From: CAYWJA01 sp964458485
GTDB lineage: Bacteria; Patescibacteriota; Gracilibacteria; UM-FILTER-43-11
Assembly: GCA_964458485.1 (NCBI GenBank)
Contig: CAYWJA010000008.1
Span: 1 to 55,904, forward strand
Length of the DNA stretch: 55,904 nucleotides
Direction of reading: 5' to 3'
In this document: positions 44,615 to 52,144 of the stretch, piece by piece
Layout: each line of letters starts with the position of its first letter
Numbering within the stretch: the first letter of the stretch is position 1
Notes under the pieces: model-generated
Told to the model about the DNA's origin: nothing
The model's database searches: none
The model's input: the letters and a program-made list of their open reading frames with translations, nothing else
Position numbers and translations under genes: made by a program

Positions 44615-45064
44615 ATGAACACTGATCCATCAAAATCCACACCTACAGCTGAAAATATAGATGAATATGAAAGAGAGAAAATTGAGCGGACTATAAGTGA
44701 TCTTGAAAGTGCAGCAGATGCCCTAAGAAGGTATGTTGCCCTTGCAGATCAATTAGCGGATAATGATGTTAAACTTTCGATGCATGAAGGCCATGATTGT
44801 TTAGATAATCTTCGTTATCCAGGAGGTCTCGCCGGCCCTGATAGTGACTTGTGGAAGCTTTTCAAAAGGGCAGAGGCTACAAGCTTTAGAGCACAGCATA
44901 TTGCACAAGCTAGTGGAATCGATATTGATACACAAAAACCTTTTGTGCAGGAGACAGAGAGAAGGGTTGTTCGCGGTAAGGTTACAGATATTTTAAAAAC
45001 TTTTGATTCTGACCCACTAAAGGAGGTTAGATTGGAAGAGTTGCGCAGAGCGACAGCTAGTTAA
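44615..45064 (+). CDS. Small acidic helical protein, unknown
   Basis: 149 residues from ATG 44615 (MNTDPSKSTPTAEN), chosen by promoter position. Mainly helical and acidic (KIERTISDLESAADALRRYVALADQL). No signal, no TM, no known domain. Converges with the transglutaminase-like gene. Confidence 0.6.
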   Translation: MNTDPSKSTPTAENIDEYEREKIERTISDLESAADALRRYVALADQLADNDVKLSMHEGHDCLDNLRYPGGLAGPDSDLWKLFKRAEATSFRAQHIAQASGIDIDTQKPFVQETERRVVRGKVTDILKTFDSDPLKEVRLEELRRATAS

Positions 45065-45095
45065 TGAATTTAAGAATATTCAATTATTACCTTTT

Positions 45096-45965
45096 TTATC
45101 CGTAAATTCTGCTTTGTGGAGCTTGGGGAATATACTTTCCGTTATCTAATTTTTGATCAATATGCTGAACAGTTACCTGTTGGCCATTTCTATTTAAAAG
45201 ATGGTTATAATCTTCTTCGGAAATTTTATATATAGCAGGGTTCACCCCTGTAATCTTTCCATTAACATCTTCTACTAAAACAGGATTACTTGGGTCAAAA
45301 ATAAACCTTCCTTTTTTATTTGAATAAACTACATAGGCATGTCCGTTATTAGATTCACCAAGTTTGCAATTATTTGAAAAAATTACATGGGAATCAATTC
45401 CTAAAAATTTTAAATAATTATGTGTAACTGTTGCTTTTTCTGCACAAACAGCTAATTTTTTTCCTTTTATTTCTGATAGATTTACTGCTTCTGAATCCAT
45501 CGTGCTATGGTCCATATAAAATTCAACATTTCTTGTTTCTGTATGCCCAGTTCCAAAATAATTTCCAAAATAATCACCAAGTGCATAAATAACAGAATGC
45601 CCAGTGGTTGATTTTAATTGGGGTTTATTCCAGGATTTATAAAATTTTGCAAAGGATTCCAATAAATATTTATAAATATCCGGATCATTTATTTTAAGGC
45701 CATCAACTATTAAACTTCTTTTGATTTCTGTTTCCGGGTGAATAAATTGGCCTTCTGCCCTACTGTTAATAAGAGACAGCATTTTTTGTTTTTCCGGTAC
45801 TTCTTCCCCCAATTCCTTTAATCGTTTTCCTATGTAGGTATTCATAGTCTCTTCTTGAAGTTCCACATCTTCAATAAGCAAAATATCTTGTATATCAGCC
45901 AAGATTTCCTCTGCCGTTTCAGGAGATTTTTGATATTTTCCATCAGGAGAATTTCCGATACTCAT
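45096..45965 (-). CDS. Transglutaminase-like cysteine protein
   Basis: 289 residues. A probable Cys-His-Asp triad is spaced as in transglutaminase-like folds: KLAVCAEKATVTHNYLKFLG, NNGHAYVVYS and RFIFDPSNP. The N-terminal 100 residues are helical. No signal peptide. These folds include proteases, peptide N-glycanases and amide-forming enzymes, so the reaction is open. An inverted repeat overlaps its -10 box. Confidence 0.65.
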   Translation of the reverse strand: MSIGNSPDGKYQKSPETAEEILADIQDILLIEDVELQEETMNTYIGKRLKELGEEVPEKQKMLSLINSRAEGQFIHPETEIKRSLIVDGLKINDPDIYKYLLESFAKFYKSWNKPQLKSTTGHSVIYALGDYFGNYFGTGHTETRNVEFYMDHSTMDSEAVNLSEIKGKKLAVCAEKATVTHNYLKFLGIDSHVIFSNNCKLGESNNGHAYVVYSNKKGRFIFDPSNPVLVEDVNGKITGVNPAIYKISEEDYNHLLNRNGQQVTVQHIDQKLDNGKYIPQAPQSRIYG

Positions 45966-45978
45966 TATGTTTATATTA

Positions 45979-45999
45979 ATAATGTAATCTTTACATTAT
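45979..45999 (-). promoter_or_regulatory. Operator-like palindrome on the -10 box
   Basis: ATAATGTAA (45979-45987) and TTACATTAT (45991-45999) are a perfect 9-bp inverted repeat with a 3-bp centre. The minus-strand TATAAT (46000-45995) overlaps it, 30 bp upstream of ATG 45965. A repressor site or an mRNA 5' hairpin are both possible. Confidence 0.4.
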
Positions 46000-46115
46000 A
46001 ACATATTTCTCCTGATAAATAAATTGTTTCGCATCATCGCTACCATAAAGACATCCATTGCCAATCCAAGTGCAATAGACGTTATTATAATCGTGGATAT
46101 TATTTCAAGGTGCAT
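45996..46115 (-). pseudogene. N-terminal fragment of a multi-pass transporter (MntP/CadD-like)
   Basis: 39 codons from ATG 46115: a hydrophobic helix (MHLEIISTIIITSIALGLAM) then DVFMVAMMRNN and stop. It resembles the first helix of small metal-efflux families such as MntP. The start overlaps the end of the pyruvate kinase gene by 16 bp, which suggests former translational coupling, and the rest of the protein is missing. Similarity is by eye only. Confidence 0.35.
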
Positions 46116-46837
46116 TGTCGGCTCAGGAGTCTTGCTGATTTGACTTTTTTACCCCACTTTTCAGCCTCTACAATGATTTTATGCATCATATCCACAGCCT
46201 GAACGGGATGTTTGCCAATAGTAGTTTCTTCAGATAGCATAACTCCGTGTGAGCCATCGAAAACCGCATTGGCTACATCGGAAACTTCGGCACGAGTAGG
46301 TTTCTTTTTATCCACCATAGAAAGCAGCATTTCCGTGGCTGTGATAACGAATTTATCCTTGTCTAATGTTTTATAAATAAAATCTTTTTGAAGTGGAGGT
46401 ACTTTTTCTAAGGAAATAGCGTGCCCTAAATCTCCACGGGCAATCATAATACCGTCAGACGCATCCAAAATTTTATCAAAATTTTTGACTCCGGCACGAG
46501 TTTCAATTTTTGAAATCACAAAACAACCAGGTAGGGCTTTTCGAACAGCCTGGATTTGTTTTGGGCTTTCGGCAAAAGAGAGAGCAATATACTTAATTTT
46601 ATTAGCACGGGCATAGCTCAGTATATCTAAACTTTTGATATCCAGAATAATATGGATTTTTTTCTTATTTTTAGCTTTTTTAAGATTATTAAGGATGTGA
46701 TCGTATTGCTCGGGATCACCGTAAGATGTATTGATTCTAATAAAATCAATGCCCTCTTCTATTATTCTCTGAAAAACTTTGAAATCCAGAGTCGCTGGAC
46801 CAATCGAAGCGATTATTTTGGTTTTTATATTATGCAT
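46100..46837 (-). CDS. Compact pyruvate kinase lacking B and C domains
   Basis: 245 residues, about half of a normal pyruvate kinase (around 470). The barrel motifs are present: TKIIASIGPAT, FIRINTSYG (usually MRINFSHG), ISKIETRAGVKNFDKILDASDGIMIARGDLG with the catalytic Lys and acidic Mg ligands, and ITATEMLLSMVDKKKPTRAEVSDVANAVFDGSHGVMLSEET. The B lid domain between strand 3 and helix 3 is missing and the barrel closes soon after HPVQAVDMM, without the regulatory C domain. A clean domain-deleted enzyme rather than a random truncation. It may still turn phosphoenolpyruvate and ADP into pyruvate and ATP, or have another role. Confidence 0.8.
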   Translation of the reverse strand: MHNIKTKIIASIGPATLDFKVFQRIIEEGIDFIRINTSYGDPEQYDHILNNLKKAKNKKKIHIILDIKSLDILSYARANKIKYIALSFAESPKQIQAVRKALPGCFVISKIETRAGVKNFDKILDASDGIMIARGDLGHAISLEKVPPLQKDFIYKTLDKDKFVITATEMLLSMVDKKKPTRAEVSDVANAVFDGSHGVMLSEETTIGKHPVQAVDMMHKIIVEAEKWGKKVKSARLLSRQCTLK

Positions 46838-46902
46838 AAATTATAATTATTTTCTTTAATATAGCATATCTGTATCACCTCCCTAACGTTTAAGTTTATG
46901 TG

Positions 46903-47154
46903 ATGTTGCGCAAATTTATTACAATTTTTGCAGGCTTAGGCCTTGAAAGTGGATCAGCTGGTGATTATGTGAATAGTAGCTTTCTTGTGCTAGGTGTTTT
47001 TCTGGGGTCAGCGTTTTTTTATTTCGTTTTAAGTTCACTTATTGCCATTATTGGAACAAAAATGAAAAGCAATCATCTAGTTCTTGGAAATAGATTGTCA
47101 GGAATAATTATTGGTATGCTTGGTGTCACTACAGTAGCTAGTCTAATAATGTAA
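46903..47154 (+). CDS. Small membrane protein resembling a LysE-type C-terminal half
   Basis: 83 residues from ATG 46903 (preceded in frame by GTG). Two TM segments (SSFLVLGVFLGSAFFYFVLSSLIAII and LSGIIIGMLGVTTVASLIM) joined by a basic loop with GNRLSG, the pattern of the second half of LysE/RhtB exporters (NRISGxxLxxxG). Probably a relic of a longer exporter, or a two-helix protein of its own. Confidence 0.45.
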   Translation: MLRKFITIFAGLGLESGSAGDYVNSSFLVLGVFLGSAFFYFVLSSLIAIIGTKMKSNHLVLGNRLSGIIIGMLGVTTVASLIM

Positions 47155-47178
47155 TAAGTATTAATGATCATTTTTTAC

Positions 47179-47206
47179 TTGCAAACTCCAAAAATTAGTG
47201 TAAAAT
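47179..47206 (+). promoter_or_regulatory. Promoter giving a leaderless mRNA
   Basis: TTGCAA (47179-47184) and TAAAAT (47201-47206), 16-bp spacing. Seven bases on is the A of ATG at 47213. Confidence 0.55.
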
Positions 47207-47212
47207 GGAGTT

Positions 47213-48349
47213 ATGTATAAAAGAATTATTCAATCACCGAAAAATAAAAGCTTCTTTCTATTTGGCCCTAGGGGTACAGGTAAAACAACCTGGCTCAAAA
47301 CAAATTTTCCTAAAGCTGTTTATCTAGACTTGCTCGAAGCAGGGCTTTTTAATGATTTATTAGCCAGACCTGAGCGATTGGAGAATTTCATACCTCCTGA
47401 TTTTAAAGATTGGGTGATTCTGGATGAAGTTCAGAGAATACCTGCACTTTTGAATGAGGTTCATCGATTGATTGAAAATAGGAAGATTAAATTTATTTTA
47501 ACAGGTTCTAGTGCTCGTAAATTAAAAAAACAGGAAATCAATTTATTGGCAGGGCGTGCGTTAACCTATCATTTATATCCACTTACTATTGCTGAAATTG
47601 GGAATGACTTTAGCTTTAGCGAATCATTAAAATATGGACATTTACCTTCAGTATTTAGTGAATCTGATAAAGAAAAATATCTAGAATCATATGTTATGAC
47701 TTATCTTGAACAGGAGATTCAGCAAGAAGGATTAACCAGAAACCTAGGTGCTTTCACTCGTTTTTTAGAAGCAGCTAGTTTTTCGCATGGATCTACATTA
47801 AATGTTTCGGAAGTTGCTCGCGAATGTGCTGTGCATCGCAAAGTAGTTGAAAATTACTTTTCAATTCTAGAGGATTTAATGATCGCTTACCATTTGCCTG
47901 TTTTTTTAAAGAAGGCAAAACGGCGGCTTATTCGTCATACTAAATTTTATTTTTTTGATGTTGGTATCTATCGGACACTTCGACCTAAGGGACCTTTAGA
48001 TGCTCCGGAAGAAATTGAAGGTGCCGCCTTGGAAACTCTCTTATTGCAGGAGCTGAAGGCTGTTAATGATTATTATAATTTAGGATATGATTTGTTTTAT
48101 TGGCGAACTACAGGTGATTTGGAGGTAGATTTCGTTTTATATGGTGAGAAAGGTATAAAAGCAATTGAAATTAAAAGAACATCTAAAATAAGTTCTAGCC
48201 ATTCCAGGGGATTGCGTGCTTTTCTTAAAGATTATCCCACTGCAAAGGCATTTATGCTTTATGGGGGTAGTAAGGTAATGTGGGAAGGCAATATTCAGAT
48301 TATTCCCGTGGAAGATTTTTTGAAAAATATTGTTACTTACTTAAAATAA
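47213..48349 (+). CDS. AAA_14/DUF4143 ATPase
   Basis: 378 residues. Walker A FLFGPRGTGKTTWLK, Walker B KDWVILDEVQRIP, sensor LTGSSARKLKK, then RALTYHLYPLTIAEIG, a winged-helix-like segment (NVSEVARECAVHRKVVENYFSIL) and a C-terminal DUF4143 PD-(D/E)XK-like part (FYWRTTGDLEVDFVL, GIKAIEIKRTSK). This is a large family of proteins, often horizontally mobile, without known function. Operon with the next gene (4-bp gap). Confidence 0.93.
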   Translation: MYKRIIQSPKNKSFFLFGPRGTGKTTWLKTNFPKAVYLDLLEAGLFNDLLARPERLENFIPPDFKDWVILDEVQRIPALLNEVHRLIENRKIKFILTGSSARKLKKQEINLLAGRALTYHLYPLTIAEIGNDFSFSESLKYGHLPSVFSESDKEKYLESYVMTYLEQEIQQEGLTRNLGAFTRFLEAASFSHGSTLNVSEVARECAVHRKVVENYFSILEDLMIAYHLPVFLKKAKRRLIRHTKFYFFDVGIYRTLRPKGPLDAPEEIEGAALETLLLQELKAVNDYYNLGYDLFYWRTTGDLEVDFVLYGEKGIKAIEIKRTSKISSSHSRGLRAFLKDYPTAKAFMLYGGSKVMWEGNIQIIPVEDFLKNIVTYLK

Positions 48350-48353
48350 TATT

Positions 48354-49730
48354 ATGGAGCCATTATTCAAAAAAAATGATTTTCCTGAACCTCCTGATGG
48401 CGACAGGTATAAATGGGAGGAAGTAAAAACATCATTTGAAGTAAAAAAAGCTGGCAAATATGTTATTGCTATAACTGCTTCCGCCAAAAATGCGAAACAA
48501 AATAGGTCAACGGCCATCGGCTCTGAGGCTCAGTCTCGAAGAGATGATGACGACTTAAGGGTCGCCATTGATGGTTATGAATTTGGTAAATATGAAGTTC
48601 ATGACGAAAAAGTTTCCTGGAAAGGTTTTGGAACATCTGCGAGCTGGGATGGGGCGAGTTTAAAGGGGGGCACTAAGACGGTTTACTTCTTTTTAGAATT
48701 TACCAAGGGCGAACATGAGTTAGAATTTTATGCCGATAAAACACCAGAGCTAAAAGAAGTAACAGTTTTCGCATTGGATAGTGGTCAATTGTTTAAAGTA
48801 GAAGAGTCCAATCCGCCTGAAACAATTGAGACTGATAAAAAAGGTATCCCTTGGATGAGTTTTGTATTTTTTGGCTTAAAGCCTGAAAAATTTTCTATTA
48901 CATCAATTGCTCAAAGCGCTACCCAGAAAAATTCAACAGATGGTGATAATCTAAAAGTGGTTGCTAATGGAAAAATCCAACAGAATATAAAAGCGCTTAC
49001 GTCTGATAAATACAAAAATTTTTATTTTTCAGGCGATCTCAATCAGGGCGAAAGTGAGACATTGGAATTCGCTTCTGATGAGTTTGAATTCTTGGAGGAT
49101 TCGGTTGAGATCTGGTATGACAAGAGCCCGAGCATAGAAGTAGGTATTAAAATTCACAAAAATTTTGAAAATTGGCTTGCAAAAACGGCTAATAGCATGA
49201 GGCGGGCTTATTATCGCTCTTTTTCATATGGTGTTCTGGTACTTTTTAAGTCCTTTGGTTGGCATCATGCTGGTGATTTTATGAAAAATGCTTTAGCTAG
49301 TAAGCCTGAGAATAAAGATTTTAACGAAAATTCCAGTTTAGCAAAGATAATAAAACGGGATAAGGCCTATCAAAAGGTTATTAATATCATTAAAACTCAG
49401 ATAAAAAATAGTACTCTCGAGGGGCAGGTGGTTTTTGGTGATAAGGCAAAAGGTCTTTATGTGGTATTTGAAGATTCTAGTGATTTAAAATATTCATTAC
49501 ACGGCCTTCATAAAGTTGATTTTTATGCAAAACGAAAAATAGCCAGTGAATATGAGGTGAATTTTACTATTTATGATGTTTATGATTTTGCAAAAGTTAC
49601 TTATAAATTAAAAGAAATTCATAAAATTCCTTATGTTTTTGTTAATAATCAAATAAATACCGCTGAAATTACGGGCATTGTTCATAGCTTTGAAATACAA
49701 GTTACTTTTAATGAAATTATTGTTTTATAA
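48354..49730 (+). CDS. Protein with two beta-sandwich domains, unknown
   Basis: 458 residues, no signal peptide. Two related domains are visible: residues about 15-150 (KYVIAITASAKNAKQN, DDDLRVAIDGYEFGKYEVH, GEHELEFYADKTPELKEVTVF) and about 160-265 (SITSIAQSATQKNS, DGDNLKVVANGKIQQ, GESETLEFASDEFEF), both like carbohydrate-binding jelly rolls. The C-terminal 190 residues begin with a Trp/Tyr/Arg-rich helix and end in an alpha/beta domain. The intracellular location with CBM-like folds is odd. Co-transcribed with the DUF4143 ATPase. Confidence 0.65.
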   Translation: MEPLFKKNDFPEPPDGDRYKWEEVKTSFEVKKAGKYVIAITASAKNAKQNRSTAIGSEAQSRRDDDDLRVAIDGYEFGKYEVHDEKVSWKGFGTSASWDGASLKGGTKTVYFFLEFTKGEHELEFYADKTPELKEVTVFALDSGQLFKVEESNPPETIETDKKGIPWMSFVFFGLKPEKFSITSIAQSATQKNSTDGDNLKVVANGKIQQNIKALTSDKYKNFYFSGDLNQGESETLEFASDEFEFLEDSVEIWYDKSPSIEVGIKIHKNFENWLAKTANSMRRAYYRSFSYGVLVLFKSFGWHHAGDFMKNALASKPENKDFNENSSLAKIIKRDKAYQKVINIIKTQIKNSTLEGQVVFGDKAKGLYVVFEDSSDLKYSLHGLHKVDFYAKRKIASEYEVNFTIYDVYDFAKVTYKLKEIHKIPYVFVNNQINTAEITGIVHSFEIQVTFNEIIVL

Positions 49731-49732
49731 AT

Positions 49733-49834
49733 ATGAAAAAATCATTAAAGTTTTTTATCATAGGCTTTATTTCAGGAGTTATTTTTGTATTTGTGTATTT
49801 TGGTATCGCAGCTTTATATGTGGTTCCCACATAG
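49733..49834 (+). CDS. Small one-helix membrane peptide (33 residues)
   Basis: ATG 49733, 2 bp after the preceding stop: MKKSLKFFIIGFISGVIFV, then FVYFGIAALYVVPT and TAG. Basic start plus one TM helix. Its tight spacing suggests it is a translated member of the operon. Confidence 0.5.
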   Translation: MKKSLKFFIIGFISGVIFVFVYFGIAALYVVPT

Positions 49835-49898
49835 TATGTGTTTTTGAAAAAATTGATAAGGGTTAATCAAATAAGAATTACGGATGTTGAGTAATATG

Positions 49899-50059
49899 AC
49901 CTATAACGTATGCGACTATGAGAAGCCCCACAACATCTTAAATATAAGCTTGAGCGTCAGCGAAAGCAATCAGAATTGGTCACTTGTGGGGTTTGGACGG
50001 AGCAAATGTTAAAATATCTCCTCAACATTTGCGTAGTCTTATAGTTGCGGTTGTAGGCC
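49899..50059. repeat. attC-like hairpin element 1
   Basis: Outer pair CCTATAAC (from 49900) with GTTGTAGG (50050-50057). Inner pair GCGACTATGAG (49912-49922) with CTTATAGTTGC (50038-50048), using G-T pairs. Further in, AAGCCCCACAA with TTGTGGGGTT (49984-49993). A third hairpin GCAAATGTT/AACATTTGC is on the right. It contains AACGTATGCG (49905-49914), shared with the other elements. No ORF. Confidence 0.6.
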
Positions 50060-50141
50060 TGTGCGATTGTAGAGTGGTTAAATAAATAATAGTATGCCAA
50101 AAGTTTGAATTGGAAAAATGGGCATTTTTCACCTCCCACTC

Positions 50142-50170
50142 TTGTTTTTTCGGCTTATTTTTGTTATAAT
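50142..50170 (+). promoter_or_regulatory. Promoter of the 50189 gene
   Basis: TTGTTT (50142-50147) and TATAAT (50165-50170), 17-bp spacing. Predicted start near 50177, leaving a 12-nt leader. Confidence 0.6.
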
Positions 50171-50188
50171 AAAGAGAATAGATAAAAT

Positions 50189-50560
50189 ATGAAAAGTAAT
50201 ACACAAGGAGACAGCAACATTAAAGATAGTATTGATGATTCGTTTTTAATTAAAAGGATTGAGACAAGCTTTTTTGAAACGGCACAAAAAACCGAGTTGA
50301 TTAAACGTTTACCTAAGATGACCACAAACGAGAAAGAACAATTACTTGTCATTATTGAAAAGGCGGAGAAGAAGATGATGGCTGATGAAACGTATCAGAA
50401 GAACCTTTCAGCTCTTAATAAAGAAACTGAAGCAGTAATGCATACGGCAGTCAGAGAGGAGACATCTAATGCACGCAAAGCATTTGAATCTTATGATGAC
50501 AAAATGAAGGTGGCTCAGCTTAAGGAGCTTGAAGATGAGCTTAGATTAATCCCGGACTAA
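50189..50560 (+). CDS. Small charged helical protein, unknown
   Basis: 123 residues, rich in Lys, Glu and Asp and probably all helical (TTNEKEQLLVIIEKAEKKMMADETYQKNL). No signal and no known motif. It precedes the 376-residue gene by 10 bp and forms an operon with it inside the attC-like array. Confidence 0.6.
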   Translation: MKSNTQGDSNIKDSIDDSFLIKRIETSFFETAQKTELIKRLPKMTTNEKEQLLVIIEKAEKKMMADETYQKNLSALNKETEAVMHTAVREETSNARKAFESYDDKMKVAQLKELEDELRLIPD

Positions 50561-50570
50561 TTAAAATATC

Positions 50571-51701
50571 ATGATGCAATTTTTGGAACATCAATACAAC
50601 GGGAGCTTCTGTGAATGGCTATTACCAAGAAGACAATTTATCTATTTTAACGAGGCGGGTCCAGCACCAGATTCGGCGGAAGTCGAATCTGAGAAGCCTG
50701 AAAATAAGCCTGAAGCTCCCACCGAACCAGTACAGGAATTTTCAAAGGAATCATTTGGAAATATGACTCAGTCCTTTCATGCGAAATTTGATGAATTTAA
50801 AAAGGCAGAAGCGTCGACAGAATTGGCTAATGCTGAAGAGCCTGAACACGTACTTAAGCGTTTTGAAGAAATTCAGAAAAATTACCATGAGCAAGTTAAC
50901 GGGTTGCAAGCCAATTCACCTGTATATCAGGAAGCCGTTCAAGCTGCTCAGGCAGAATTGGATCAGCTAACTACCGAAATGGATGAAAGATTACAAGAGC
51001 AAAACAAAAAGGATGAAGCAGATGAATCAGATGAAACTTCAAAAGAACTATTAAAAGAGCAGCTTAATCAAAAATATACCATCATAACGGAATATGTTAA
51101 GTTGTTCGATATGGCTAAACATGACATCAGACTTTATGATGAAACACGATACGATGACCCTCAAAAGGTCAAAGAACACCTTATGAAGTGGATGGAGGAT
51201 GAACTTATCTCACCAGGCAATAAGCGTGCCAGTAGCTTGAGACAGCATATGCAGGTAGATGAAATTGATGAAGAGGCTGCAAAAAGGGATATTGAGGCCG
51301 CAGATGAATGGCTTTCTCAATTTCAGGAAGGACAAGACGAAAAAGGAGAGTTTATAAGTTTTAAGGGGCCAGATATTGATATGATGGTGCAGGATATTTC
51401 TGTGCAGGAGGTATTACCACTAAATACAAGGCAAACTTTAGCTCGCTGGTTAAAACCGACCTTGGGCAACTCCCTTGTTACCGAACGAGGCGAGTTTAAT
51501 CAGGCAACACTAAAGAAAGAGCTTATTAATTTGGCAGAAGGAGATCCAACCGCTATTTCAGAGATGGCAAGCGATTATGGGATCGATGGCGGGCAACTTG
51601 CTCAAAGTCCCGAGGGTAGAAAGAAGCTGGTGGATCGTCTCATTGCCGATAAGGCATTTCTCAGTAATCTAAGGTCTTTCCATAGAATAGAGAATAAGTA
51701 A
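50571..51701 (+). CDS. Hypothetical acidic helical protein
   Basis: 376 residues. An odd N-terminus with aromatic and basic residues (MMQFLEHQYNGSFCEWLLPR), a Pro/Glu-rich linker, long helices with coiled-coil tendency (HAKFDEFKKAEASTELANAEEPEHVLKRFEEIQ), and a C-terminal folded part (QEVLPLNTRQTLARWLKPTLGN). No enzyme motif. The second gene of the first cassette-like unit. Confidence 0.6.
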   Translation: MMQFLEHQYNGSFCEWLLPRRQFIYFNEAGPAPDSAEVESEKPENKPEAPTEPVQEFSKESFGNMTQSFHAKFDEFKKAEASTELANAEEPEHVLKRFEEIQKNYHEQVNGLQANSPVYQEAVQAAQAELDQLTTEMDERLQEQNKKDEADESDETSKELLKEQLNQKYTIITEYVKLFDMAKHDIRLYDETRYDDPQKVKEHLMKWMEDELISPGNKRASSLRQHMQVDEIDEEAAKRDIEAADEWLSQFQEGQDEKGEFISFKGPDIDMMVQDISVQEVLPLNTRQTLARWLKPTLGNSLVTERGEFNQATLKKELINLAEGDPTAISEMASDYGIDGGQLAQSPEGRKKLVDRLIADKAFLSNLRSFHRIENK

Positions 51702-51880
51702 TTTTGGTTTTCAGTTTAATTCAAACTTTTGGCATATCCTAAATTAAATAACCACTCGTAATGAGCATGGCCTACAACGTTTGCGTATAACTGAAGATTG
51801 CTGGTGTTATAATATGCCATGAAATGGCTAAACGCCAGCAAATTTGGATGAATTTTTTACGCCTTTTTTCACCAAATCTA

Positions 51881-51908
51881 TTGACTTTTTGTCCAGATTT
51901 GCTATACT
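51881..51908 (+). promoter_or_regulatory. Promoter of the small RNA
   Basis: TTGACT (51881-51886) and TATACT (51903-51908) with 16-bp spacing, among the best promoters in the window. Start expected near 51915. Confidence 0.75.
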
Positions 51909-51914
51909 GTAGAT

Positions 51915-51988
51915 GCTAAGCCGAGATGCTGTTTAACTACAGCCTTCTGGGTGACGACAATAACTCTTCCTTTCGGGAGGGTTTTTTG
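51915..51988 (+). ncRNA. Small RNA complementary to the downstream tRNA
   Basis: About 75 nt between a good promoter and an intrinsic terminator, no ORF. Three blocks match the reverse complement of the tRNA at 52013-52088. AGCCGAGATG (51919-51928) pairs with tRNA 52036-52045. AACTACAGCC (51935-51944) pairs with 52015-52024. TTCTGGGTGACGA (51945-51957) pairs with 52045-52057, with one G-T pair. Together they cover the acceptor/D-stem junction and the complete anticodon arm. Block order is permuted relative to a simple antisense copy. Complementarity is seen directly; a role as a tRNA sponge, antitoxin-like RNA or processing control is inference. Confidence 0.6.
51964..51988 (+). terminator. 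Intrinsic terminator of the small RNA
   Basis: CTCTTCC (51964-51970), loop TTTC, GGGAGGG (51975-51981) with G-U pairs, then TTTTTTG. It ends two bases before the TATAAT (51990-51995) that may serve the tRNA. Confidence 0.8.
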
Positions 51989-52012
51989 TTATAATCAAAG
52001 AACGTCTGGTGG

Positions 52013-52088
52013 GGGGCTGTAGTTTAACGGTAAAACATCTCGGCTCGTCACCCGGAAGATGCGAGTTCGAATCTCGTCAGCTCCACCA
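52013..52088 (+). tRNA. tRNA gene with irregular anticodon arm (Asp-like GTC, or CGT)
   Basis: 76 nt with encoded CCA. Acceptor GGGGCTG (52013-52019) with CAGCTCC (52078-52084), one G-T pair; D arm GTTT/AAAC with loop AACGGTA; T arm GCGAG/CTCGT with loop TTCGAAT; discriminator A. The region between D and T arms (52037-52060) is one or two bases too long. If the loop is eight bases (CTCGTCAC) the anticodon is GTC as in tRNA-Asp with an extra C after U33, but Asp tRNAs have G73, not A. If the loop is seven bases (CTCGTCA) the anticodon is CGT with C37 and a C-C mismatch in the stem. Either a special or a degenerating tRNA. TATAAT at 51990-51995 is a possible -10. Confidence 0.7.
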
Positions 52089-52144
52089 GGCGTAAAAAAT
52101 AAGTCAGTTATACGCTGTTAGGTGTTGTATGACGCAGGCAGGCA

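Larger units (their letters stand above)
51769..52125. repeat. attC-like element 2, nested inverted repeats enclosing an RNA pair
   Basis: GCGTATAACTGA (51783-51794) is the exact reverse complement of 52104-52115. Inside, ATTTTTTACGCC (51852-51863) is the exact reverse complement of 52089-52100. The left end has CCTACAACGTTTGCG (AACGTTTGCG at 51776-51785) and the right end GTTAGGT (52117-52123), which fits the attC core GTTRRRY. A hairpin with GCTGGTGTT/AAACGCCAGC lies in the left arm. The interior holds the small RNA and tRNA genes, so these look like cargo inside the element. Confidence 0.65.

Noticed and set aside
51915..52088. T-box riboswitch
   Set aside because: A T-box leader precedes a protein gene and binds a separate tRNA through a specifier loop and a UGGN bulge. 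Here a terminated RNA precedes a tRNA gene and has direct complementarity to its arms.
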